A stretch of DNA of 64,000 nucleotides from Paraburkholderia dioscoreae. GTDB taxonomy: Bacteria > Pseudomonadota > Gammaproteobacteria > Burkholderiales > Burkholderiaceae. Every line of letters begins with the position of its first letter. Position 1 is the stretch's first letter. Below are positions 24,422-33,429 of this stretch, in pieces. Under the pieces are notes generated by a model. That model ran no database searches and had not been told where the DNA came from. It saw nothing but the letters and a program-made list of their open reading frames with translations. A program made the position numbers and the translations under genes. The DNA lies in NCBI RefSeq assembly GCF_902459535.1, contig NZ_LR699553.1, positions 3,596,001 through 3,660,000 of the forward strand, written 5' to 3'.

Positions 24422-24877
24422 TTACAGAATCCCGATGATTTTCACTTCAAACGCCAGCGCCTGGCCGGCAAGCGGGTGGTTGAAGTCGAACAGGGCCGAC
24501 GTTTCACCGACTTCTTTCAGAACGCCGGCATAGCGGCCGCCACCCGGCGCGTTGAATTCGACCAGGTCGCCCGGAGAAAAATCCTCGCCGATCATGCTGT
24601 TTTCGCGCAGCGTGGCGAGCGATACGCGTTGGATCAATTCCGGATTACGGGGACCGAACGCCTGGCCGGACGCTAGCTGAAAGGTCGAATGGTGGCCGAC
24701 CTTCAAACCCAGCAGAATATCTTCCAGCGGCGGCGCCAGCTGGCCGGCGCCGAGCAGCAGCGTGGCCGGCTTGTCGTTGAAGGTATTGATGACTTCGGCG
24801 CCATCGGCAAGGGAAAGCCGGTAGTGAAGCGTCACGTGTGAACCCGGTTTCACTTCGGAAATGTCGATGATGCTCAT
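24422..24877 (-). CDS. fkpB: FKBP-type peptidyl-prolyl isomerase (FkpB/SlpA)
   Basis: 151 residues from ATG 24877 (MSIIDISEVKPGSHVTLHY). A longer frame upstream is rejected on family length. SlpA-type FKBP domain: LADGAEVINTFNDKPATLLLGAGQLAPPLEDILLGLKVG, with an insert-in-flap region and FNHPLAGQALAFEVKI. It catalyses proline isomerisation and chaperones folding in the cytosol. It precedes ispH as in E. coli fkpB-ispH, although there the pair is in the ileS-lspA operon, whereas here ileS-lspA lies about 12 kb away. Confidence 0.92.
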   Translation of the reverse strand: MSIIDISEVKPGSHVTLHYRLSLADGAEVINTFNDKPATLLLGAGQLAPPLEDILLGLKVGHHSTFQLASGQAFGPRNPELIQRVSLATLRENSMIGEDFSPGDLVEFNAPGGGRYAGVLKEVGETSALFDFNHPLAGQALAFEVKIIGIL

Positions 24878-25074
24878 GCAATGCTCGCTCGGTCGAAGCG
24901 CGCTGCACGCGTGCGCCGCTGGCGCAGTCGACGCGTGTGGCAAACCGTCGGGGTGCCGTGCGCAAAGCGCCTATTGTAAGCCACATAGCGGGCGGCGGCT
25001 GTGTCCGTCGCGCGCATCGCCGCGCGGCCGCCGCATTGCCGCACCACCAACCCGAAGCGGAGGATCCTGTATAT

Positions 25075-25836
25075 ATGGCAGATCACGCCACCCCGATTGA
25101 CGAAGCAAATCTTGAAACCGCCGCCCCCGACCTCGCGGCGCCTGATGCAGCGCCCACGCCACTCGTGCGAGGCAAATGGCTCAAAAACGACATGCCGCGC
25201 GAGCGGCTGATCGAACAGGGCGCCAGCGTGCTGTCGGATACCGAACTGATCGTGCTTATTCTAGGCTCGGGGCTGCCGGGCCACGACGTCTTCGATGTGG
25301 CGCGCGCGTTGCTCGAGCGCTTCGGCTCGCTGCGTGCGATGCTCGACGCAACCTACACGGATTTCGCCGACCTCCGCGGCATTGGCCCCGCGAAAAAGAC
25401 CCAACTGCTCGCCATCATGGAGATGGCGCGGCGCTCGCTAGTCGATAAAATGCGCATGCGCTCGCTGATCAATTCGCCCGAGGCCGTAGAAAATTACCTT
25501 CGCCTACGGATCGGCGGGCGTCCACAGGAAATTTTTGTGTCGCTTTTCCTCGACGCCCGGCATCGGCTGATACGCTGCGAAGAAAGCGCACAGGGCACGC
25601 TCACGCGCATGGCGGTATATCCACGCGAGATCGTGCGGCGCGCGCTGAGTCTGAATGCAGCCAGTCTGATCGTCGCGCATAATCACCCGTCCGGCGCCGT
25701 CCAGCCGAGCGCGAGCGACTGTCGCCTGACTCATACGCTGCGCGACGCGCTCACCCTGATCGACGTGCAACTGGTCGATCATCTGGTGATCGGCACCGAT
25801 AGCGTCTACTCCTTCGCCCGCGCCGGCTGGCCGTGA
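25075..25836 (+). CDS. radC: RadC-family protein with JAB/MPN domain
   Basis: 253 residues from ATG 25075, preceded by GGAGGATCC. The N-terminal UPF0758 helix-hairpin-helix region (SDTELIVLILGSGLPGHDVFDVARALLERFGSLRAML...LRGIGPAKKTQLLAIMEMARR) is followed by the JAB metallo-domain with the metal motif HNHPSG-x6-SASD. Its function is unresolved. It was once linked to repair, but the domain is deubiquitinase-like. In many proteobacteria radC precedes rpmB-rpmG, as here. It is divergent from fkpB. Confidence 0.92.
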   Translation: MADHATPIDEANLETAAPDLAAPDAAPTPLVRGKWLKNDMPRERLIEQGASVLSDTELIVLILGSGLPGHDVFDVARALLERFGSLRAMLDATYTDFADLRGIGPAKKTQLLAIMEMARRSLVDKMRMRSLINSPEAVENYLRLRIGGRPQEIFVSLFLDARHRLIRCEESAQGTLTRMAVYPREIVRRALSLNAASLIVAHNHPSGAVQPSASDCRLTHTLRDALTLIDVQLVDHLVIGTDSVYSFARAGWP

Positions 25837-25894
25837 CACGGCCCGAACACAGGTCGCGCAGGCGTTGTGCCGTGGCCGGCATCGCAAATAAGGT

Positions 25895-25924
25895 TTGATT
25901 TTGCGGCTTTTTTTCTGCTAGAAT
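25895..25924 (+). promoter_or_regulatory. promoter of rpmB-rpmG
   Basis: TTGATT (25895-25900), 18-bp T-rich spacer, TAGAAT (25919-25924). The leader before rpmB is about 145 nt, long enough for translational feedback control. Confidence 0.6.
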
Positions 25925-26077
25925 TCCGGTTTGCCTATTTCCAACCCCCTGTTCCGAAGCCACCAAGGCGTTCCGGAAAGGAAACGTGCCTGGAGTTGTG
26001 TCATCAGCTCAGCGCCGCTCTTTTCGGGAAACTTTCACGGCGTTCGAACTCAGAATTAGCGTATTAGGAGTGCTCTC

Positions 26078-26311
26078 ATGGCACGCGTATGCCAAGTAAC
26101 TGGGAAAGCGCCGATGAGCGGCAACAACGTTTCCCACGCGAACAACAAAACCAAGCGCCGGTTCCTGCCGAACCTGCAAAACCGCCGCATTTGGGTGGAA
26201 AGCGAAAACCGTTGGGTGCGTCTGCGCGTTTCGAACGCCGGCCTGCGCCTGATCGACAAGAACGGTATCGACGCTGTGCTCGCAGATCTGCGCGCACGCG
26301 GTGAAGCCTAA
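26078..26311 (+). CDS. rpmB: 50S ribosomal protein L28
   Basis: 77 residues, full length. The characteristic start is MARVCQVTGKAPMSGNNVSHANNKTKRRFLPNLQ. It binds 23S rRNA at the large-subunit surface. TAGGAG lies before the ATG. It is followed 10 bp later by rpmG, the standard L28-L33 pair. Confidence 0.98.
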   Translation: MARVCQVTGKAPMSGNNVSHANNKTKRRFLPNLQNRRIWVESENRWVRLRVSNAGLRLIDKNGIDAVLADLRARGEA

Positions 26312-26321
26312 GGAGTAAATC

Positions 26322-26489
26322 ATGGCGAAAGGCGCACGCGACAAGATCAAGCTGGAATCGACCGCAGGCACGGGTCACTTCTACACGACGACGAAGAACA
26401 AACGCAACATGCCGGAAAAGATGCTGATCAAGAAATTTGATCCGGTCGTCCGTAAGCACGTTGAGTACAAGGAAACCAAGATTAAGTAA
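26322..26489 (+). CDS. rpmG: 50S ribosomal protein L33
   Basis: 55 residues, [20 protein letters not shown] through [11 protein letters not shown]. This is the zinc-free (cysteine-less) form of L33, with no CxxC motifs, as is usual in proteobacteria. AAGGAG lies upstream. It is co-transcribed with rpmB and closed by the terminator at 26525. Confidence 0.98.
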
Positions 26490-26524
26490 ATCTTGGCTCC
26501 TGCCTGACGAAGGCAAAGACATAC

Positions 26525-26557
26525 AAAAAAAGCCTCGCATTCGTGCGGGGCTTTTTT
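26525..26557 (+). terminator. terminator of rpmB-rpmG
   Basis: AAAAAAGCCTCGCA pairs with TGCGGGGCTTTTTT across a TTCG loop, with one G-T pair. A classic UUCG-capped intrinsic terminator. Confidence 0.9.
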
Positions 26558-26736
26558 GTTTTCGGCGCACGCCTCTTTATCTCTGTGTCGCTGCTTGTCC
26601 ATGATTCGCCAGTCCGAATAGTCTTATGCCGTTCGGCCAGCTTTCCCTCATCCGTCGCGGCGCGTATCCTTTCTCGTTTTAGCGGCGAGCGAATCGCACG
26701 CCGTCACCGCAAAACGAAAAGACGGAGATGTACGCA

Positions 26737-28335
26737 ATGGAATTCGATGTGGCGATTGTCGGTAGCGGTCTGGCTGGTTTGAGCGTCGCGCTCAATCTGG
26801 CGGAGACCCGGCGGGTTGCGGTGGTCGCCAAGCGATCGATTACCGAAGGCGCAAGCGACTGGGCACAAGGCGGCATCGCCGCAGTACTGGATTCGGCGGA
26901 CAGCATTGAGAATCACGTGCGCGATACGCTGATCGCGGGCGGCGGCCTGTGCGACGAAGCGGCAACGCGCTTCATCGTCGAACATGGGCGGGCCGCGATC
27001 GAATGGTTGATCGCGCAAGGCGTGCCGTTCACCAAAGACGACGCCGCCGAGCTCGGTTTCCACCTGACGCGCGAAGGCGGCCACAGCCACCGGCGGATCA
27101 TTCACGCTGCGGATGCAACGGGCCACGCCGTGGTGGCCACGCTCAGCGAGCGGGTGCGCCGTCACCCGAACATCACGCTGCTCGAAGATCACTACGCAAT
27201 CGACCTGATCACGTCCGACCGCCTCGGCTTGCCAGGACGGCGTTGTCACGGCCTGTATGCACTCGATCTGCAAAGCGGCCGCACCGTGACGATCGAGGCA
27301 CCGCATACCGTGCTCGCCACTGGCGGCGCCGGCAAGGTTTATCTCTACACCACGAATCCCGACACCGCGACCGGCGACGGCATCGCGATGGCGTGGCGGG
27401 CCGGCTGCCGCGTAGCCAATATGGAATTCATCCAGTTCCATCCGACCTGCCTGTTCCACCCGTACGCAAAATCGTTTCTGATCTCGGAAGCCGTGCGCGG
27501 CGAAGGCGGCATTCTCAAGCTCCCGGACGGCACGCGTTTCATGCCGAACCACGACGAACGTGCCGAACTCGCGCCGCGCGATATCGTCGCGCGTGCGATC
27601 GACTTCGAAATCAAGAAGCGTGGCATCGATTGCGTGTATCTGGACATCAGCCATCAACCGTCCGAATTCCTGCGCGAGCACTTCCCGACGATTCTGGCGC
27701 GCTGCCTGGAATTCGGCATCGACATCACCAGGGAAGCGATTCCGGTCGTGCCGGCCGCACACTACACCTGCGGCGGCGTCGTGACCGATCTGGCGGGGCG
27801 GACGGACCTGGCCGGCCTCTATGCGGTCGGCGAGACGTCATGCACGGGTTTGCACGGCGCGAACCGGCTTGCCAGCAACTCCCTGCTCGAATGCATCGTC
27901 ATTGGACGCTCCGCGGCACAAGCGATCGAAGAAGAAGGTTTTAGCGCTGCCGTTCACGCCCCGCTGCCGGATTGGGACGAAAGCCGCGTGTCCGATCCGG
28001 ACGAAGAAGTCGTGGTCGCGCATAACTGGGACGAACTGCGCCGGCTGATGTGGAACTACGTCGGCATCGTACGGACCGACAAGCGGCTCGCACGAGCGAA
28101 GCATCGGCTCGCCCTGCTGCGCGATGAAATTCACGAGTATTACGCCAACTTCAAGGTGAGCCGCGACTTGCTCGAATTGCGCAATCTGGTCGATGTGGCG
28201 TCGTTGATCGTCGAAGGCGCGCGTTCGCGGCGTGAGAGCCGCGGTTTGCACTTCAGCCGCGACTGGCCGGCCACTTTGCCCAAAGCGCTGCCGACAGTGC
28301 TCTCGCCGGAGCATGTACGCAACCGCAACGTGTGA
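26737..28335 (+). CDS. nadB: L-aspartate oxidase
   Basis: 532 residues. FAD flavoenzyme that oxidises L-aspartate to iminoaspartate, the first step of de novo NAD synthesis. It has the dinucleotide motif DVAIVGSGLAGLSVAL, ASDWAQGGIAAVL, HTREGGHSHRRIIHAADATG-type substrate residues (HLTREGGHSHRRI), YTCGGVVTDLAGRTD and NRLASNSLLECIV. I choose ATG 26737 (MEFDVAIVG) over the in-frame ATG 26728 because GGAG (26724-26727) abuts the latter and is nine bases from the former. It is convergent with nadC, whose product acts two steps later. Confidence 0.95.
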   Translation: MEFDVAIVGSGLAGLSVALNLAETRRVAVVAKRSITEGASDWAQGGIAAVLDSADSIENHVRDTLIAGGGLCDEAATRFIVEHGRAAIEWLIAQGVPFTKDDAAELGFHLTREGGHSHRRIIHAADATGHAVVATLSERVRRHPNITLLEDHYAIDLITSDRLGLPGRRCHGLYALDLQSGRTVTIEAPHTVLATGGAGKVYLYTTNPDTATGDGIAMAWRAGCRVANMEFIQFHPTCLFHPYAKSFLISEAVRGEGGILKLPDGTRFMPNHDERAELAPRDIVARAIDFEIKKRGIDCVYLDISHQPSEFLREHFPTILARCLEFGIDITREAIPVVPAAHYTCGGVVTDLAGRTDLAGLYAVGETSCTGLHGANRLASNSLLECIVIGRSAAQAIEEEGFSAAVHAPLPDWDESRVSDPDEEVVVAHNWDELRRLMWNYVGIVRTDKRLARAKHRLALLRDEIHEYYANFKVSRDLLELRNLVDVASLIVEGARSRRESRGLHFSRDWPATLPKALPTVLSPEHVRNRNV

Positions 28336-28353
28336 TCGAGACGAGCTGAAACA

Positions 28354-28393
28354 GAAAGGGCTATCGCCAGATCATCCCGGCGATAGCCCTTTC
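28354..28393. terminator. bidirectional terminator between nadB and nadC
   Basis: GAAAGGGCTATCGCC (28354-28368) pairs with GGCGATAGCCCTTTC (28379-28393). It serves both convergent genes. Confidence 0.8.
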
Positions 28394-28423
28394 CCGATCG
28401 ACTGCGACCGGTGTGCTCAAACG

Positions 28424-29323
28424 TCAGACGATCCGCATCGAGTAATCTGTTGCGCGCACGTCTTTGGTCAACGCGCCGATCGACACACGATCGACACCGG
28501 TTTCGGCAATCGTGCGCACGGTATCGAAGTTCACACCACCCGACACCTCCAGCACCGCCCGCCCCGCTGTGATGCGCACCGCTTCGCGCATGGCGTCGAA
28601 CGAAAAATTGTCCAGCAGAATGGATTGCGCGCGATGAGCCAGCGCAGTTTCCAGTTCTTCGAGTGTCTCGACTTCGACCTGGATCGGCACGCCCGCATTC
28701 AGCGCCAGCGCGGCGTCCATCGCAGCGCCCACCCCGCCAGCCGCGGCGATGTGGTTTTCCTTGATGAGAATACCGTCGTACAGCGCGAGACGCTGGTTCG
28801 CACCACCACCCACGCGCACCGCGTACTTTTGCGCGAGCCGCAGGCCCGGCAAAGTCTTGCGCGTATCGAGAATGCGCGTTCGCGTATGAGCGATGGCATC
28901 GACATAACGGCGCGTCGCGCTCGCCACCCCCGACAGTAATTGCAGGAAGTTCAGCGCGTTGCGTTCCGCCGTCAACAAGGCGCGCACGGGTCCGCGCAGT
29001 TCGCAGACCGTTGTGTCGGCTTTCATCCGGTCGCCTTCACGATAGCGCCACTGGACCTCGATACGCGGATCGACCTGGCGCATCACCGCGTTGAACCACG
29101 GCACGCCGCACAGCACCGCATCCTCACGCACGATGATGCGCGCGCCGCGCAGGTCGTCCACTGGAACCAGGCGGCCCGTCTGGTCACCGGTGCCGATGTC
29201 TTCGGCCAGTGCGTCGGCGACGTTGCGCGCCAACGCGGCTTCGAATGCCGTGCCGTACTGCGCTTGAATTTCAGCCAACAGCGGCGACACCGCCTCGACT
29301 TGACTGCGCTCAACCGCCCCCAT
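28424..29323 (-). CDS. nadC: nicotinate-nucleotide pyrophosphorylase (quinolinate phosphoribosyltransferase)
   Basis: 299 residues from ATG 29323 (MGAVERSQVEAVSP). A longer upstream frame lies inside nadA and is rejected. Visible are DIGTGDQTG, LLTAERNALNFLQLLSGVAS, ILDTRKTLPGLRLAQKYAVRVGGGANQR (phosphate/quinolinate site), VEVETLEE and GVDRVSIGALTK. It converts quinolinate and PRPP to nicotinate mononucleotide. Its ATG overlaps the nadA stop by 4 bp (ATGA), so nadA-nadC are translationally coupled. Confidence 0.96.
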   Translation of the reverse strand: MGAVERSQVEAVSPLLAEIQAQYGTAFEAALARNVADALAEDIGTGDQTGRLVPVDDLRGARIIVREDAVLCGVPWFNAVMRQVDPRIEVQWRYREGDRMKADTTVCELRGPVRALLTAERNALNFLQLLSGVASATRRYVDAIAHTRTRILDTRKTLPGLRLAQKYAVRVGGGANQRLALYDGILIKENHIAAAGGVGAAMDAALALNAGVPIQVEVETLEELETALAHRAQSILLDNFSFDAMREAVRITAGRAVLEVSGGVNFDTVRTIAETGVDRVSIGALTKDVRATDYSMRIV

Positions 29324-30462
29324 CACGCTGCTCCCACGTTCGAATAGAGTTGCGCGTCGCGCGCCAGATCGCCGCTCGCCTGCACGCGCTTCTTGTGACG
29401 CGCCGCGAAATCCAGCATCCGGTCGATCGGCAGACGCGCCCGCTCGCCGATCGCACGGTCGACGAAGATTTCGTTGTGACCGCGCTCGAGCACGTCGGCC
29501 AGATTTGCGAGGCCATTCATTGCCATCCACGGGCAGTGCGCGCAACTCTTGCAGGTCGCGCTGTTGCCGGCCGTCGGCGCGGCAATCAGGGTCTTGCCGG
29601 GCGCGGCGAGCTGCATCTTGTGCAGAATGCCGAGATCGGTCGCCACGATAAAATGCGTCGCGTCCAGCTTTTGCGCCGCGTCGATCAATTGTGTAGTCGA
29701 GCCCACCACGTCTGCCTGCGCGACCACATTGGCCGGCGACTCAGGGTGCACCAACACTTTGGCGCCCGGATATTCAGCGCGCAGCAGGTCGAGTTCGATG
29801 CCTTTGAATTCGTCGTGCACCAGACATGAACCCTGCCACAGCAGCATGTCCGCGCCGGTCTTGTTCTGGATATAACTGCCGAGGTGGCGGTCCGGCGCCC
29901 AGATGATCTTTTCGCCGCGGGCGTGCAGGTCGGCAACGATTTCCAATCCGATCGACGACGTCACCATCCAGTCCGCGCGCGCCTTCACGGCTGCGCTCGT
30001 GTTCGCGTACACGACCACCGTGCGATCCGGGTGCGCGTCGCAGAAAGCCGAGAACTCATCGACCGGGCAGCCCAGATCGAGCGAACAGGTTGCGTCGAGA
30101 TCCGGCATCAGAATGCGCTTGTCCGGACTCAGGATTTTCGCCGTCTCGCCCATGAAGCGCACGCCCGCAACGACCAGCGTTTGCGCGTCGTGATCGCGTC
30201 CGAAGCGCGCCATCTCCAGTGAATCGGCCACGCAACCGCCAGTCTCGTCGGCGAGCTCCTGCAATTCCGCGTCGACATAATAGTGCGCGACAAGCACCGC
30301 TTTCTCGCGTTCGAGCAATTTGCGGATGCGTGCCTTCAGCGCCAGCTTCTCTTCGGCCGACGGCATGTCGGGCACCTTCGCCCACGCCTGCCCGATCCCG
30401 CAGGTCGTACCCTGCGCTTGTGGCCGGTCGTATTCGACGGTCCTGATCGCCTGCTGATCCAT
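29323..30462 (-). CDS. nadA: quinolinate synthase A
   Basis: 379 residues from ATG 30462 (MDQQAIRTVEYDR), preceded by GAGGAG. [4Fe-4S] enzyme condensing iminoaspartate with dihydroxyacetone phosphate. Motifs include LVAHYYVDAELQELADETGG, ILMPDLDATCSLDLGCP, VVYANTSAAVKARADW, VLVHPESPANVV and CKSCAHCPWMAMN. The long N-terminal form is usual in betaproteobacteria. It is transcribed from downstream of the desaturase terminator. I could not identify a convincing promoter in the 70 bp between that terminator and the start. Confidence 0.96.
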   Translation of the reverse strand: MDQQAIRTVEYDRPQAQGTTCGIGQAWAKVPDMPSAEEKLALKARIRKLLEREKAVLVAHYYVDAELQELADETGGCVADSLEMARFGRDHDAQTLVVAGVRFMGETAKILSPDKRILMPDLDATCSLDLGCPVDEFSAFCDAHPDRTVVVYANTSAAVKARADWMVTSSIGLEIVADLHARGEKIIWAPDRHLGSYIQNKTGADMLLWQGSCLVHDEFKGIELDLLRAEYPGAKVLVHPESPANVVAQADVVGSTTQLIDAAQKLDATHFIVATDLGILHKMQLAAPGKTLIAAPTAGNSATCKSCAHCPWMAMNGLANLADVLERGHNEIFVDRAIGERARLPIDRMLDFAARHKKRVQASGDLARDAQLYSNVGAA

Positions 30463-30536
30463 GATCTCCTCTGCCTTCGCTCTGCCGCCGCGGACTCTCA
30501 ATCGCGTGTCGTTGCAGTTTCCGCGGCCCAAAAAGC

Positions 30537-30560
30537 AAAACCCCGCCAACGCGGGGTTTT
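30537..30560 (-). terminator. terminator after the desaturase gene
   Basis: AAAACCCCGC (30537-30546) pairs with GCGGGGTTTT (30551-30560). On the minus strand GCTTTTTGG follows. It separates the desaturase from nadA. Confidence 0.8.
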
Positions 30561-30592
30561 GTGACGTACTGAGATTTTAATGGATTTCGCTA

Positions 30593-31789
30593 TCAGGCAT
30601 AACGGCGCAATCGCATCGCAAACTCTTGCAGCGTTTTGATGCCGCTTTGTTCAGCGCGATGACACCAGTCCTGCAACTGAATCAGCAACTGATCACGCGA
30701 AGCATTGGAGCGCTCCCACATGGCCGCCAGTTCGTTGCGCATGTCGATATACGTCTTGAGCTTCTGGCTGCTCGCGAAAATTTGCGGCAACTGACGCTTC
30801 TGCGGTTCGTCGAGACCCGCTTCTTCCTTGTGGAACCAGCTACGCGCACCGCGCATGAGTTGATACTTCTCGCGCGCGCCGACTTCCTTCAAATGCGCCA
30901 GTTCCTGACGATAGGCGCGCTTGAGCGCCTTGCCGTAACGCGCCATCACTTCGTAGCGATTGGCCAGCACGGCTTGCAGCGTGTCCTGATCGAGCACCAG
31001 CTTGCCGGTGGTGAGGCGCGGCGTAGGCGCAACCTTCTTCACCTTCGCGAGACGGAACGCCGACATGATGCGGATATACATCCAGCCGATATCGAACTCG
31101 TACCACTTGTTCGACAGCTTGGCGGACGTCGCATACGTGTGGTGATTGTTATGCAGTTCCTCACCGCCGATGATGATGCCCCACGGGAAAATGTTGGTGC
31201 TGGCATCCGCCGAGTTGAAGTTGCGATAGCCCCAGAAGTGCGCGAGACCGTTCACCACACCGGCGGCCCAGAACGGAATCCATACCATTTGCACGGCCCA
31301 GATCGTCAGACCGACGACGCCGAACAGCGCGACGTTCAGCACCATCATCAGGCTCACGCCGAGGATCGGGTATTTGGTGTAGACGTTGCGTTCCATCCAG
31401 TCGTTCGGCGTGCCGTGACTGAACTTGCGCATCGTTTCTTCGTTTTTCGCTTCAGTGCGGTACAGTTCCGCGCCTTCGAGCAGCACCTTCCAGATGCCGC
31501 GCGTTTGCGGGCTGTGCGGATCTTCTTCAGTCTCGCACTTGGCGTGGTGCTTGCGGTGAATCGCGGCCCATTGGCCGGTCAGCATGCCGGTGGTCATCCA
31601 CAGCCAGAAACGGAAAAAATGACTGACGACCGGATGCAGTTCCAGCGCGCGGTGCGCCTGGCAGCGATGCAGATAGACTGTCACGCCGATGATCGTGATG
31701 TGCGTCGCGATCGCCGTGTACAGCACGAGTTGCCACCACGAGAAGTGCAGCAGACCGTGGGCAAGAAAATCGAGCAAAGAATTCAACAA
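30593..31789 (-). CDS. acyl-CoA/acyl-lipid delta-9 fatty-acid desaturase
   Basis: 398 residues. Integral-membrane di-iron desaturase that introduces a cis double bond into saturated acyl chains for membrane fluidity. Four to five hydrophobic segments surround three histidine boxes: HRCQAHR, HRKHHAKC and HNNHHTY. The C-terminal 130 residues are a charged, helical cytosolic tail (RYGKALKRAYRQELAHLKEVGARE and similar) longer than the core family needs and of unknown role. It is monocistronic by its own terminator. Its 200-bp upstream gap separates it from the mscS-type gene. Confidence 0.88.
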   Translation of the reverse strand: MLNSLLDFLAHGLLHFSWWQLVLYTAIATHITIIGVTVYLHRCQAHRALELHPVVSHFFRFWLWMTTGMLTGQWAAIHRKHHAKCETEEDPHSPQTRGIWKVLLEGAELYRTEAKNEETMRKFSHGTPNDWMERNVYTKYPILGVSLMMVLNVALFGVVGLTIWAVQMVWIPFWAAGVVNGLAHFWGYRNFNSADASTNIFPWGIIIGGEELHNNHHTYATSAKLSNKWYEFDIGWMYIRIMSAFRLAKVKKVAPTPRLTTGKLVLDQDTLQAVLANRYEVMARYGKALKRAYRQELAHLKEVGAREKYQLMRGARSWFHKEEAGLDEPQKRQLPQIFASSQKLKTYIDMRNELAAMWERSNASRDQLLIQLQDWCHRAEQSGIKTLQEFAMRLRRYA

Positions 31790-31992
31790 GGCAATTTACC
31801 TGTGGAACGAGAGGTACGAGATACACGCAGATTGCGCGTGTCAAGAAAGTGAAAGCATACAGCTGGATTGGACGATATTCTACTTGAACCGTTCCAAGTG
31901 TTTGTAACAAATAGGGATTTTTTGTGCCGCATCAACGGAACGCAACACACCGAACGTCTATATAAGACTCGCCGGCGCGTCTAAAGCGCCCG

Positions 31993-33348
31993 TCAATGCG
32001 CGCCGTCCGCCTGATTGGCCGAGGGGGCGGTCATTATTACCGGCTGCGGTACCCCGGCGCCAACATTGCCGACGATTCGCACTTCGCGTTGCGCGAACGG
32101 AATCGAGATGTCGTGCTCCGAGAACAGACGCCAGATATTCCGGTTGACGGCCGAGCGCACGCCCGACGTTCCGGTGGCCGCGTCCTCGACCCAGAACCCG
32201 AGTTCGAGGTTGATGCCGTCCGCACCGAAACTCGCCAGATAAGGCGTCGGCGCAGGTTCCTGCAGTACTCGCGGCACGTCCCCGCCAGCCTGCACTAGCA
32301 GCGCCATCGCCTGCTCGACGTTGGACGTGTACGCGACCTGCACGGCCACCTTCGCATAGCCGCGCGTCAGGTACGACGACTGGTTCTGGACCACATCCGT
32401 GATCAGCTTTTCGTTCGGAATCAGCGTCTCGATGCCGTCCAGTCCACGCACGACGGTATAGCGCGTGCGGATCTGCGTGACCATGCCCTGCAGGCCGCTC
32501 ACGTTGATCGTGTCGCCAATGCGCAGCGACCGGTCGATCAGGATGATGAATCCCGACACGTAGTTGCTGGCGATCTTCTGCAGACCGAAGCCCAGCCCAA
32601 CGCCCAGCGCGCCGCCGAACACGCCCAGCACGGTGATGTCGATGCCGACCAGCGACAGGCTGATCAGCACCGCCGCCAGCACGAACGCCGCCCGGCCGAC
32701 CCGCGCCACCACCACCTTCAGGTTGGCATCGAGCGTTTTCGAACGCATCAGACGGTCTTCGAACGTGGAACCGAGCCACATCGCGACAATCATCGTCACG
32801 CATACCCACAGCAGTCCCGAGATAAGCGAGAGCAGCGTCATGTGCGCGTTGGCGACGCGGAACTGGACGCTCGCCATCCACGTGATCACGCCGTCCTGAA
32901 TGCCCATGACCGTGAGCACCATGCCGACCCAGACGACCAGCGAAACGATCTTTTCGACGAGGAACAGCCACGGATGCGTCGCGCCGTCGTGGCTGAAAAC
33001 CCGCCGCGCAAAGAAAAACACAATGTAAATCAGGCCAATGCCAAATAACGGCACCAGCGCCAGATCGAGCAGCGCGGTGTGCATGAACTGGCCGGTGACC
33101 GACCGCGCGAGCCAGACGAGGGTCGCGCCGATCAGCGGAAAGAACGCGCGATTCAGGCTTTCCGCGCCGAAGCGCAGGGTCTGGTAACGCGTCTGGCGAC
33201 GCAGATCCAGCGCCCGGCGCAACAGGCGCGCGAGCAGCCACGCGATCGCGAGCGTCCCGAGCAGGACGCCGACCTGCCACAACATCACCGGCTGACCGAA
33301 ATCGCGCGCGAGGTCGCTGAACATATGAGGGAAAAGACGGTTTTGCAT
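31993..33348 (-). CDS. MscS-family mechanosensitive channel
   Basis: 451 residues. Five or more N-terminal transmembrane helices are followed by the pore helix of MscS (GVFGGALGVGLGFGLQKIASNYVSGFIILIDRSLRIGD, residues about 245-285). Then come the beta domain with VTQIRTRYTVVRGLDGIETLIPNEKLI and the C-terminal alpha/beta cage. The extra helices before the pore put it in the larger YbdG/YnaI-like class rather than E. coli MscS (286 residues). It releases solutes on hypo-osmotic shock. Its upstream neighbour is the RsmB-type gene on the same strand, about 80 bp away. Confidence 0.9.
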   Translation of the reverse strand: MQNRLFPHMFSDLARDFGQPVMLWQVGVLLGTLAIAWLLARLLRRALDLRRQTRYQTLRFGAESLNRAFFPLIGATLVWLARSVTGQFMHTALLDLALVPLFGIGLIYIVFFFARRVFSHDGATHPWLFLVEKIVSLVVWVGMVLTVMGIQDGVITWMASVQFRVANAHMTLLSLISGLLWVCVTMIVAMWLGSTFEDRLMRSKTLDANLKVVVARVGRAAFVLAAVLISLSLVGIDITVLGVFGGALGVGLGFGLQKIASNYVSGFIILIDRSLRIGDTINVSGLQGMVTQIRTRYTVVRGLDGIETLIPNEKLITDVVQNQSSYLTRGYAKVAVQVAYTSNVEQAMALLVQAGGDVPRVLQEPAPTPYLASFGADGINLELGFWVEDAATGTSGVRSAVNRNIWRLFSEHDISIPFAQREVRIVGNVGAGVPQPVIMTAPSANQADGAH

Positions 33349-33429
33349 GATGTCGCGGAAATCGCCGGCGCCCTGCCGGGTTCAGGAATCGAACCCGCGC
33401 GCGCCGGCAGAAGCCTGTTACGCCTGCGC